This document shows positions 55,215 through 64,000 of a stretch of 64,000 bases of DNA, piece after piece. Numbering within the stretch: position 1 is the first letter of the stretch; each line of letters opens with the position of its first letter. A program made the translations under genes and the position numbers. A model generated the notes under the pieces. The model saw only the letters and a program-made list of their open reading frames with translations. It was not told the DNA's origin and did not search any database. This DNA comes from Tetrastigma voinierianum (lineage: Eukaryota > Streptophyta > Magnoliopsida > Vitales > Vitaceae), in NCBI GenBank assembly GCA_016808115.1, contig JAEQBH010000290.1:62001-126000 (forward strand), given 5' to 3'.

Positions 55215-55910
55215 GAGGATAATAAGGAGATACAAATGGAGAATCATTTTGTCCAAGTACCCACCCCACTCCGTGCATGCATCCTGTACCCTCAAAAGTT
55301 AAAGAAGGGTAAGTTGGAGAAGCAATTTTTCAAGTTTCTCGATATCTTCAAGAAACTTCACATAAATATACCCTTCATGGATGCACTTGAGAACATGCCG
55401 AGTTACGTGAAGTTTATGAAAAGATCTTGGAAAATGAAGTTTGGTGAATGAGACCATTTCCTTACCGAGGAATGCGGTGCAATCCTCGAAAATCACGAAA
55501 ACTTCCAAGATCGATGGTTTTGCTATACCATTCTCTATCGGGAACTACGTTATTGGTAATGCGACAGGGTAAGTATCAATTGGATGCCACTCAATGTTTA
55601 AAAGGCTGAATTTAGGGGAAGCAAAACATACTACAATCATGCTACAAATGGCTGACTAATCTTACAAATATCCACGTGTCTTGGTAAAGGTGGATAAGTT
55701 CCTCTTCCCAACAGACTTTGCCATCTTAGACATGGAAGAAGATGATAAAGTCTCAATCATACTTGGTAGACCTTTCTTAGCTAACTGGAAAAGCTCAAAT
55801 TAATGTTCAAGAGGGTGAGCTTAAATTAAGAGTTCAAGGAGATGAGGTCACATTCCATGTCTTTCAAGCTAAGAAGCATCCGGATGACGAAACAAATGAC
55901 AACATCATTG
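55215..55910 (+). pseudogene. Athila gag C-terminus and aspartic protease
   Basis: The + strand reads FKFLDIFKKLHINIPFMDAL, ENMPSYVKFMKRSWKMKFGE, then after a stop LTEECGAILENHENF and the protease region with CDRVSINWMPLNV (active-site D, here followed by R-V instead of T/S/L-G), VDKFLFPTDFAILDMEEDD in a shifted frame, and SIILGRPFLANW near 55755-55790. The ILGRPFLA motif is the standard C-terminal protease block of Athila elements. Several frameshifts are visible. Gag and protease would package RNA and process polyprotein; nothing here is intact. Confidence 0.75.
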
Positions 55911-56119
55911 AGTCTAGTCAGAAGGAGAGCATGCATGGAAACTTGGTAAATTGCAAGGGTATGATCAGTGCAGTAAAGAAGGAAAAAGATAAAGACATAA
56001 AGAAAGAAACCAAGGGAGTTGATAGTTTGGGAGACAGTATATTCCATCCACCATGAGCAGTGCATTGAAGCATTGAGCATATTCTTAACCATTTCCTGTG
56101 TTTGGACCCCCGTCATTAA

Positions 56120-57118
56120 GATGCATCTTTGTCGAGCTAGCGACGTTAAACAAAGCGCTAGTTGAGAATAACTGACCTTACCCAGAGTTTACTTTCTAGT
56201 TCAATCTGGATTGTTTTGTTAGTATTTTGGTTATGCTTTTAGAAATTTAAGCTTTCTCGGAGTTCTTAGATTATAATTTAATTGGTTTGGTTTTTGTCGT
56301 GTTTTCAGGCTCCGAGGTTGATGCGGCAATGGAGGGGTAGCTAGATAAACCGATTATAGGCCTGGAAAAATGTGGCACGTCATGTTGAGGGATTTTTCTA
56401 ACACGTAGAAATTTTTTTCCAAAATGCTCCCTCAACGTTGCAACGTTTGATCTCAACGTCGCGACGTTGGTCTTAACCTTGTAATGAAGTTCTGGAATGC
56501 GCGGCGGTTGGATTTCAGCGTCGACGTCAACTAAAAAGCAAAAATTCTTCTCTCTATAACATCACGGCGTTAGATATTCCGCACAGCAACATCATAGCGT
56601 TGATTGGTTTTTAGATATACTCTAGAGCGTCGTGGCGTTGGCGAGCGTCGGCGACGCGTTGGCCGAAACGTCTAGCGTTGCTGATTTAAGCCCGCTTAAT
56701 CATATTTTTTGGCATTCTTCATCTTCAGCACTAATTCTCTCTCAATCTCTCTTCCAGATTCCTCTGTAACCAATCTCTCAAAGGCAATTCAAGTGGTTTT
56801 CAAGTGCCCTATTAAGGATCATGTTCAAGTCGTCACAAATGAGGTTCGATGCATTCTGGGAAGAAACATAAGAACATCATATCAATGAGCCAAGAAATGG
56901 ACGAGCTAAGGAGCAAAATGAACACCGTTCTCAGCAATCAAGAAATCGTTCTCAGCAATCAAGAGATCAACAAGCTACAACTCGCTCAAATCCTTTCCTA
57001 TCACGGACTGCCACCACCACTACAATGATCATTTAGATCACCAAGGGAGTTTTCTACACCCTTCTTGTATACTTCATGCCATTGAGGACAATGTCCATTT
57101 CTAATTGGGGGGTGTGGG
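56120..57118 (+). other. Athila 3' non-coding region ending in polypurine tract
   Basis: No RT, integrase or envelope-like ORF follows the protease fragment. From 56430 to 56690 the sequence repeats words like CAACGTCGCGACGTTGG. The purine tract AATTGGGGGGTGTGGG (57103-57118) ends just before the 3' LTR. The element has lost pol by deletion. Confidence 0.55.
56430..56690. repeat. Cluster of ACGTCGCGACGTTGG-like motifs, locus 4
   Basis: CAACGTTGCAACGTTTG, CAACGTCGCGACGTTGG, CAGCGTCGACGTCAAC, CATCACGGCGTT and GAGCGTCGTGGCGTTGGCG occur in 260 bp. They share the GTCGCGAC core of the other clusters, but the flanks are AAC..GTT rather than T..A. Confidence 0.55.
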
Positions 57119-58310
57119 TGATTGGTTTGGTGTTCTATATATTAGTTCGTGATTGCTCAATTATTGTCATTTTGCTTGTGTCTTTTGTGTGTTTTTAGGT
57201 GTGCTTAGTGTGTCTTGAGTGAGTTTGATGTCATTGATTGCTAATCAAGGTCATGTTGAACACAAATTGTTGAAAAAGGCCAAGTGTAAAGTGGAAATGG
57301 ACTCTTAGGTTTTTTAATGATCTAGAATTGTGTGCTTGCATGGTATGGGTGACTTAGCCTAGTTACCCTCTTTGTGCTTCAAGAAGCTATTTCTCAAGGA
57401 ATCCATCACACACACTTTTGATCTCCTTTGTATACCTTGGTCCCGAACCCCTTTATCTTGAATTCAACTAACCTTAGGGGATTTTAACCACGTAAGTGAT
57501 GGAACATCTAAGAAAAAGAGGATTGTCATTGAGCCCCAATCAAAAATACAAAAATACAAAAACAAAAGAAAAAAATGAAAAAGAAAGATAAAAACCAAAA
57601 GAAAAGAAAAATGTCAAAAATAGGTTTGTGAATTAGAATAAGTGGGATTGTCCAATCGAAATCTCATGCACAATCTGAGGGGCCTTTCAAAGCCTAATGC
57701 CCTGAGCCAACTAGTCGGGAGTCATTAACTTCACTGCCCGCTACATGAGATAGAAGATGGATCTTTCTCACGACCTAGGGCCTTTGAGTTTGGTTGAGTA
57801 CTCGGGGTGAAGTTCGAGGGGAACTAAATGTCTGGTGCCCTTAAACAACTGGTGGGAAGTCGCCAATGGATCCCCGCTACAAGGACACTGACCTAAAACT
57901 TCTTGGCACTGGTTTTCTTTCATTTTTAGGTAAGTTGGTAATTTTTAGGTATTTTAGTATGAATAAAATGGGTGCATTCTTATCCTTTCTTAGTTAACTT
58001 CTCCCAAATAGGTGAGTTGAGACTAAGTTTGGGGGTGCTAGGACCTTGCTATACATCGGAGATTATACATTCACCTACACTTAGCTTCCTTGGGAAAAGT
58101 CATTGAGGACTTAGGGGATTGATTTGCCTCGTTTACTATGCCTTGCTATGCAATGTTCCTTAGAGAGTTTAAACGTTTAAGGATCCTAAATTTTGGTTGA
58201 AAAGGCAAATATTGCTAATTGGTGCTCATGTTGATCCTTCTTCTTGGCATCATGTGATCATACTCATCTCTTAAAAGATTAAAAGATCTTTTAAAACATG
58301 AATATTATAA
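57119..58310 (+). repeat. Athila-type 3' LTR, plus orientation, 3'-truncated
   Basis: Starts TGATTGGTTTGGTG after the polypurine tract. It carries the reverse complement of the 53557-55040 LTR. The outer end of the family (near 53557-53700 in the minus copy) is not found before the MITE at 58318, so this copy stops near 58300. Confidence 0.65.
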
Positions 58311-58317
58311 ACCCTAA

Positions 58318-58562
58318 AGGCTTGTTTGGTTCCTGTTTTTTAAAACTGTTCTTAAGAGCAGTTTTTGAAAACACAAAAAACAGTTTTTTGGTGTTCTCTA
58401 AAAATTGTTCTTATTCACTAAATTAGTGTTTTCTGTGTTTCCTGTGTTTACGTAAGTAAAAAAAAAAAAAAATGGAAACCAAACATATTCTTCCTATTTT
58501 CTTTGTTCTCTTTGTTTTTGATAAGATAAAACAATTTTCCAAAACAAGAACCAAACATGCCC
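58318..58562. mobile_element. Tourist (PIF/Harbinger) MITE
   Basis: Left AGGCTTGTTTGGTTCC and right GAACCAAACATGCCC are inverted repeats (10 of the 12 terminal positions match), flanked by TAA on both sides (58315-58317 and 58563-58565). The 245-bp element has only poly-A-rich inner sequence. The GGGCNTGTTTGG end is typical of Tourist elements. Confidence 0.75.
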
Positions 58563-58889
58563 TAACCCTCTATCATTTTTTTTCATCATTTTGACAAAAA
58601 TACACTCTTTATTTTCTTGTAAAAATGAATATACATGTAGATACACAAAATGAAAAAAATGTATTTTTGTCCAAAATGAATCATTTTTCAAAAAAAAAAA
58701 AAAAAAAGTTACATTTACAAAATTTAGGTTATTTAGAGACAATATACTACAACGTTGTAATGTCAAGTGAACATACGTCAACAAAAGAAGGTTATTTAAG
58801 GTTTTTAAACCAAACTATTGCAATAAAATATTACAAAAAAAAAAAAACTTGAAAACTTACCATCCATGGGCTTTTTTATCTTCTCCGAT

Positions 58890-59198
58890 ATTAGTAATTA
58901 AAAACTGAAAATTGAACTCCTGGAGATCGATTATATTCTCCTTGTGATAATTTGTGAGATAAGAAACAGGGAGTGGAATATCCCTAATTAGAACATACTT
59001 TTGTTATAATTAGGAAACCCCAATTATGAATAAGAGAAAACTGAAAGTCTTATTCCAATTAATTAATTAATGAAAATTACATAACAAATGTCTTTATATA
59101 AGCTTACTAGAAGAATCCTAAAAGGAAACAAACTCTAAAGTTCTAAGAAAAAAAATCCTACCAATTATAGGAAATAAATAATTTAATTTAATTTAACA
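58890..59198 (-). repeat. 3' LTR of minus-strand Copia element B
   Basis: The + strand ends TTTAATTTAACA at 59198 and is followed by TCCCTCTCAAACTCAT, whose complement is the polypurine tract ATGAGTTTGAGAGGGA. The outer end is not defined; about 58890 is a guess. Confidence 0.5.
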
Positions 59199-59210
59199 TC
59201 CCTCTCAAAC

Positions 59211-59390
59211 TCATGATGCGAGTGCTATAAGCATCGAAAGTTTGCCAACTAAAAAACAAAAAACAGAAAACAAAATGACTTGGTAAGGAAATCTGCAGCT
59301 GCAATAAAGAAGAAACAAAAGACAAAGTGATGATGTCATGCTTGAAATGATGACTTGTAAGGTGGCATCAATCTCAATATGTTTGATTTG
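59211..59390 (-). pseudogene. Copia B RNase H C-terminus
   Basis: IKHIEID at the start is the KHIEID motif of Copia RNase H. A frame change then gives HLTSHHF and ADFLTKSF, and the end reads FCFLVGKLSMLIALAS followed by a stop, the usual C-terminus. The codons before it (FHEQ) lie on the other side of the solo LTR, at about 61489-61505, so the insertion is within the motif FHEQ|IKHIEID. Confidence 0.8.
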
Positions 59391-61488
59391 TGTCACACCT
59401 CCAACCCCAGCCTAGGCGGATGAAGGAGACCTTGAAACTATCACAGGACTCTTTTGCTTTCGAGACATTGGAGAATTTAGAATATTTATAACTAATCAAA
59501 ATATCATTTACAAAGATACAAAAATAAAACTACCACCATAGTGGTGTTCACGGTGTCAATAAATACGATCCACGAGTCCCATTTACATATCATATACAAA
59601 AGCGTACGGCTACATTTTACATAATCGGAGCGCAAAACCTCTTTGTGATGGACTCTTACTAGTTTGTTAGCCAGCGATGACCGGAGAGAATTCTGAGGAC
59701 ATCACTCCTGCTATTTCACGGATTAAAGCCGTGCTAAGCTTAACACTTAATTGGGAAACATATGACTTATGCGTACACACATCCCTGCTTAATACTCATT
59801 TACGGTAAGCATATAACGATGTGAGATGTAAGAATTTTCATAAATTCATATAACAAACTTATACACATACATGTGCATAGCGGACTTATGCTTGTTCAGT
59901 CTCTCATAGATTATGGGCTTATACTTTTCTGAAGTACCCAGTGGTACCTACAGGTGCTGCTTGTACGGGTACCGTGGAGTCTTCTGAGCTGCTTGTGTGA
60001 GTGCCGGTGCTAGACTTATACTTGTGCGGAGTACTAGTGGGTGCCTAGGCTTAGCATCTGGGAGATGCCGTGGGTACACACATTGAGTAAAGCGATGTGC
60101 ATTACTTTACTCTTGTGGATTCTAATTCGAGCTCTTATCATATAGCAGTTTGGACTATGACTAGTAATAAGAAATGGGTAGGACCTGACACAATAGGAGT
60201 ACGAAGGTGCGGTACAATCTTGGTGCTATGGCACAAGCAGTGTCGAGCACTAACGAGGAGAGTGTCATCGCACTAATCCCGGAGTCTTAGAAGTACTATC
60301 GTGTCTACCCACGTGTGAGGTGTAAGTAGCCATTAAATATCAGGTCTTAATGAGTCCACTACAATTATATGTGTTCGGAACTTACTATCTTATCATGAGG
60401 CATTAAGTTTGCTATGGCTTCGCCGAGGCGAGTGCAGTCTAATTTTCCTTTACACTTACAAACATAGTGGTACTCTTACATATAAGTCCCTCATTAGTCA
60501 AATAAAACGAAGTCCTCGGAATAACATAATGGCAAAACATGACAAAAACATATGTCTGTGAACAGTGCTACGTCGTACATTGCGGCGTAGTCCTTCGCCG
60601 AGGCGTAGCAACCCGAGGCTTGTCCAAGCCTCCTTCTCTGTTGCACCGTAGTGTGGACATGCCACGCCTTGGCGTGGACTTATGTTGCCGCGTGGGATCC
60701 CTGCATACCAGTAGGACAGAGTACCTAGATTTCTTGATTTCGGTCAGCACCAAAAATCAACCAAAATAAATAAAAAACTTCGTATACTCTTACAGAAAAG
60801 CATCTCCCCGGTGAACTCTAACCCAGCAAAACCAAACATGAGATTAACTAGGGTTTTCTAAGCCCCGAACTCAAATACTTGTAAGTTAGGTTTAACGTCC
60901 TAACACCCGAGCAATATGTTCATGCATGTAGAAGCCAAGAATCCATACTCAAATGGAAGTTCCCATACTCATCTTATACAAACTAGTGTTTATTTTACCT
61001 TATTTAATCAGGGTTGCATTCAGATTCAAATAAACCAATGAACAAACCATATCCGAAGGTCCAAAAATCCATACAAAACCATACAAATCCATACAAATCC
61101 ATACCTTTCTTGGCTTTCTTTCTCTTCTTCTTCTTCTTCTCTCCCTCTCTCTACATTTTTTGCTTTCCCGAAAATCCCCAAAATGAGAGACTCTAACTGG
61201 TCTTATCCCAATTTGGTCAAATTTTATTTTATTACTCTTTGGTCCTCAAACTCCCTTCTATATGCACCACAACTTATGCTATTTCTATAATAGCATATCA
61301 TCTTCTTATATTATGTCTTTTATCTCCTGTTTTGACAAATTCCACTTTTACCCTTGTATCTTGTACAAATTCCAGGTTTCGAAATTTTCTCACTTAGCAA
61401 AATAATAATTGTGAAAAATGTCAAAATGCACTTATAATATACCCTAATTATGTTTAAAAACGATTAGGGTGTATTTTGGGGTGTTACA
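59391..61488 (-). mobile_element. Complete solo LTR with ATTTG target duplication
   Basis: The + strand runs from TGTCACACCTCC (59391) to TTTTGGGGTGTTACA (61488). Both sides carry ATTTG (59386-59390 and 61489-61493), a perfect 5-bp target-site duplication. In the minus sense it starts TGTAACACCCCAAAATACACC, the same family as 41354. It is 2098 bp with no coding domain. Inner words such as GGCTTCGCCGAGGCGAGTG are shared with the 42445 region. Solo LTRs arise by recombination between the two LTRs of one element. Confidence 0.9.
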
Positions 61489-61493
61489 ATTTG

Positions 61494-61740
61494 TTCATGA
61501 AAAACTGCAGCTGCAATGAAGAAGAAACAAAAGACAAAGTGATGGTGTCATGCTTGAAATGATGACTTGTAAGTTGTGATCAATTTCAATGCTGTTGAGT
61601 TGGATTCGTGGCGGAGTTGTGAGCAATCTGAGAAGCACTCTTGTTATCTGTCACGTAGGGTGGGATGAGAAAATTACTCCCATGTTTGTAAGTAACCAAG
61701 CGTAACTGACAATCTCTTTGGTACTACTAGATGCATATAC
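61494..61740 (-). pseudogene. Copia B RNase H fragment with internal duplication
   Basis: The minus strand reads a SSTKEIVSYAWLLTNMGVIF block and ITRVLLRLL-type continuation. The about 85-bp piece at 61506-61590 is a second copy of 59291-59376 (shared AAGAAGAAACAAAAGACAAA and GTCATGCTTGAAATGATGAC). Confidence 0.65.
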
Positions 61741-62900
61741 GATGTATTAAAACCGTTTGAAGATAAAGAAACAATGGGTTGTTTCTTATTCTTACAAAAG
61801 CAGAGTAATCATCAAAAATATCTGAGAAACTAATGCTTGATTTGCGATCAATGAGGTCCTTTGTCATAATCGGCATCGAAGTATACGTAGCTCCAAAGAG
61901 GGTAGATGAGAGAGTAGAAGACTTGGCGTACCTCAGAAGATCTTTTAAAAATCTGAAACAATTGCTCAATGAGCGTAGTAGAAATATGACCTGATTAATA
62001 ACACCAAGCAACATAAGCAATATCGGAATGAGTAATAGTAAGATATACCAAGCTCTCAACAATAGTATAGTATAATGTAGGATCGGACGAGGAAGCACAC
62101 CATCAAAGGTGTAACTCAATGAATATATGATTATATTATTAATTGGAGTGCTTAACAAGATATCTCTTTGTCTCTTTATGTTGAAAGAAGATAACCTCAT
62201 ACCTAAGATATACTACCTATTACAAAATGAAACACAGATCCTTTGTTTTCAAATTGTTTAGCTAACTCTATCTTCAAAATAGAAATACCATCAACATCAT
62301 CACTAGTAATAATCATGTCGTCAACATATACAAAAAGAATGATACGGCCTACATCAATATATATAACAAAGAGAGCATAATCATAAATGCTAGCAACAAA
62401 TCCAAGAGAGGAGATCACAACATAAAATTTCTCAAACTAATCGCAAGGTGCTTATTTGAGACTATATAATGCCTTTTTGAGCTTGCACACATACCCAAAA
62501 TCATGAGAAACACTAGGAGGGGGCTCCATATAAACTTCTTCTTAAAGATCCCCATTTAAGAAGACATTTTTAACATCAAGTTGAGAGATACACCATTGTT
62601 GAACGGAAGCTACTACAATAAGAGCACGAATAGTTGTCATTTGTAACAACAATTAAAAGCCTCCTCACCAATCCATACTCATCTTGTTGTGAATATCCTT
62701 TTTACAACCAACTTAGCTTTAGACGACTCAATAGATCCATCAAACTTAGGTCTTAAAGTCTTATACCCACACTACAACAACATATTACCCGAGAGGTAGA
62801 GGAACAAATCGAGAACATGTATGCAAAGCAAAAAGATCCTCATCCATAACCTACCAACATGGATAAAGAATTGCCTCTTTATAAGAAGAAGGCTTAGAAA
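61727..62900 (-). pseudogene. Copia B reverse transcriptase and connection region
   Basis: Minus strand, from high coordinates: QLDVKNVFLNGDL and EEVYMEPPP (about 62580-62520), LKKALYSLK*APCD, FEKFYVVISSLGFVASIYD (62420), GRIILFVYVDDMIITSDDVD (catalytic YVDD at about residues 31-34 of that frame, 62330), then ILKIELAKQFENKGSVFHFV. After about 62200, LRYAKSSTLSSTLFGA-type wording corresponds to the thumb/connection. Stops and frame shifts are frequent. Confidence 0.85.
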
Positions 62901-63189
62901 AAAAAATTAATAGAAGCTAAAGATGAAGTAAAAGATGAAGAATAACAAGAATAAGAAAAATCTGGTAATTTTGTGGACTTACAAACGCCTGTGAATCGAT
63001 ATGGAGGTGGCACTACAATCTCAGACGGAGCTTGAGGGACCACAGAGAAAAGGGAGCTTCAGATGTCCTAGAGAGCAAAGTGCTTATACCTGTAGAACTA
63101 TTAGTAACAACACGTTCAATATGATGCAAAGGAAAATGAGGAAGAACATGAGAAGTGTGGCCTTCACGACTCGGCAGTAGGATGTGAGT

Positions 63190-64000
63190 AGGGGTGTTAA
63201 AAAACTGCCAGAGCTTTATAACTTTTACTTTACATTCATATAATGTTCAGTAATTACTATTGATTCTTTATGGATTACAAAATATATATACAAAGCTCCA
63301 TATGTGGTGATTTCAACATTTACAATATTTACATTAGTTTACAAATTTCATATACAAAATAGACCCGAAAGGTCTTCAGTGGGCACCTATTGATGTGTGG
63401 CCTTTATTTGCTGATGTGGATTGCCGTTCTCACGATTTCCTCTTACGGCACCTACACGGATTGAACACCGTGCTAAGCAAAGCAATTGAGATATGACTTC
63501 TATTAAAGTCACCACACTTCTATACAATTGCATATAACACATATAACATTTCTGATTCTTATCATTTCTCATATATATATACTTTTCATAACTTAGGTTT
63601 CATTTCTTATCATCTTCATATACTTTTCATGTAATCTTGGCCTTTTATGCTTGTTCTTGTAATTGTATACTATCATTGCATAAACGTGCTATGCTTCATA
63701 ATCATGTACGTGTATTCTCTACCACTTATTTGCATATACATCATTTTCTTTTATGTTTCATGTGCATAAACCTTAGAAGTGGATCTGGGAATACTATAAT
63801 CCATGAGGGCCGGCGCTATATTCCTTTGTGTAAACGGTGGTCCATGAGGGCCGGAGCGCTATATTCTTGTATGAAACGGTGGTCCATGAGGGCCGTGACT
63901 GTAATATAATATGCAGAAGGTATCATTGCTGTCTGAGGCGGTGACTATCCATGAGGGCCGGAGCGGCTGTGGTGACACTGGGGTCTGGTGATCCAAAGCG
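63190..64000 (-). repeat. LTR of the 59391-61488 family, running off the window
   Basis: The stretch ACGGATTGAACACCGTGCTAAGC (63456 region) matches ACGGATTAAAGCCGTGCTAAGC (59718 region) in the solo LTR, with the same following words (AATTGAGATATGACT versus AATTGGGAAACATATGACT). Both are minus-oriented. The LTR end is probably near 63190-63200 (TGTTAAAAAACTGCC). Confidence 0.55.
63795..63965. repeat. Tandem array of GGTGGTCCATGAGGGCCGG
   Basis: Four copies of CCATGAGGGCCG at 63801, 63842, 63884 and 63949, spaced 41, 42 and 65 bp apart. Spacers share GCGCTATATTC and GAAACGGTGG. It lies inside the last LTR. Confidence 0.75.

Larger units (their letters stand above)
59199..63150 (-). mobile_element. 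Ty1/Copia element B, split by a solo LTR
   Basis: The minus strand holds RT (about 62900-61730), RNase H (about 61740-61494) and, beyond the 59391-61488 insertion, the last RNase H residues and polypurine tract (59390-59199). The frame breaks repeatedly. The C-terminal wording (FLVGKLSMLIALAS) is that of a common plant Copia family. No 5' LTR is visible before the window ends in other repeats at about 63190. Confidence 0.85.

Noticed and set aside
55038..55295. 85-codon minus-strand frame as an Athila envelope-like protein
   Set aside because: It overlaps the + strand gag fragment and the polypurine tract, and has no recognisable signal or transmembrane pattern of envelope-like ORFs.

Overview
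The window is nuclear DNA from a flowering plant, very probably a eudicot. The evidence is AT-rich, intron-bearing sequence, GT/AG splice sites, a trichome-birefringence-like (TBL) acetyltransferase locus, and dense plant-type retrotransposons (Tat, Athila and chromovirus Ty3/gypsy lineages, Ty1/copia, LINE, MITEs). The species cannot be fixed from the sequence. The LINE and the 3' end of one Copia element look grapevine-like to me, but that is only an impression. There is no operon structure, no CRISPR array and no convincing tRNA or rRNA gene.

Layout. 1-1432: AT-rich, ending in a polypurine tract. 1433-2040: start of an Athila-type 3' LTR. 2040-4530: pyrimidine-rich sequence with two minisatellites. 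4533-7100: LTR-like, GC-rich repeat DNA with a 378-bp direct repeat packed with GTCGCGAC motifs. 7100-11230: AT-rich, no gene seen. 11232-23050: one decayed Tat-lineage gypsy element on the minus strand (gag, protease, RT, RNase H, integrase), followed downstream by tandem repeats, an antisense (+ strand) ORF that resembles plant mobile domain proteins, an 82-bp tandem array and a probable 3' LTR. 23054-25500: + strand Athila-type 5' LTR with a decayed tRNA-Asp primer site. 25650-26560: AT-rich palindromic repeat.

26570-34495: the only recognisable host gene, a TBL/PMR5-family xylan or wall-polysaccharide O-acetyltransferase locus. The catalytic GDS and DxxH blocks survive, but exon 1 is partly triplicated and the exon carrying the PMR5N domain is broken, so it is probably a pseudogene. 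Its large intron holds a hAT-like MITE and a 5'-truncated LINE with an 18-bp target-site duplication.

34804-47830: LTR-like segments around a roughly 12-kb chromovirus-type gypsy element (LTRs 35561-38016 and 45041-about 47390, primer site 38017). Its integrase is split by a second LTR-like insertion at 41354-about 43900. 47940-51120: MITEs, SINE-like sequence and AT-rich DNA. 51121-51382: an exon-like fragment on the minus strand. 51385-53540: truncated Copia element. 53557-58310: two inverted Athila LTRs around a gag-protease fragment. 58318-58562: Tourist MITE. 58890-63150: second Copia element, split by a perfect solo LTR (59391-61488). 63190-64000: start of another LTR of the solo-LTR family.

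I found no evidence for a new multi-gene system. The most unusual structures are the repeated GTCGCGAC palindrome clusters in several unrelated LTR contexts, the antisense ORF plus tandem arrays of the Tat element, and the triplicated splice-donor region of the TBL locus. All coordinates for decayed elements are approximate unless a terminal dinucleotide, primer site or target-site duplication is named.
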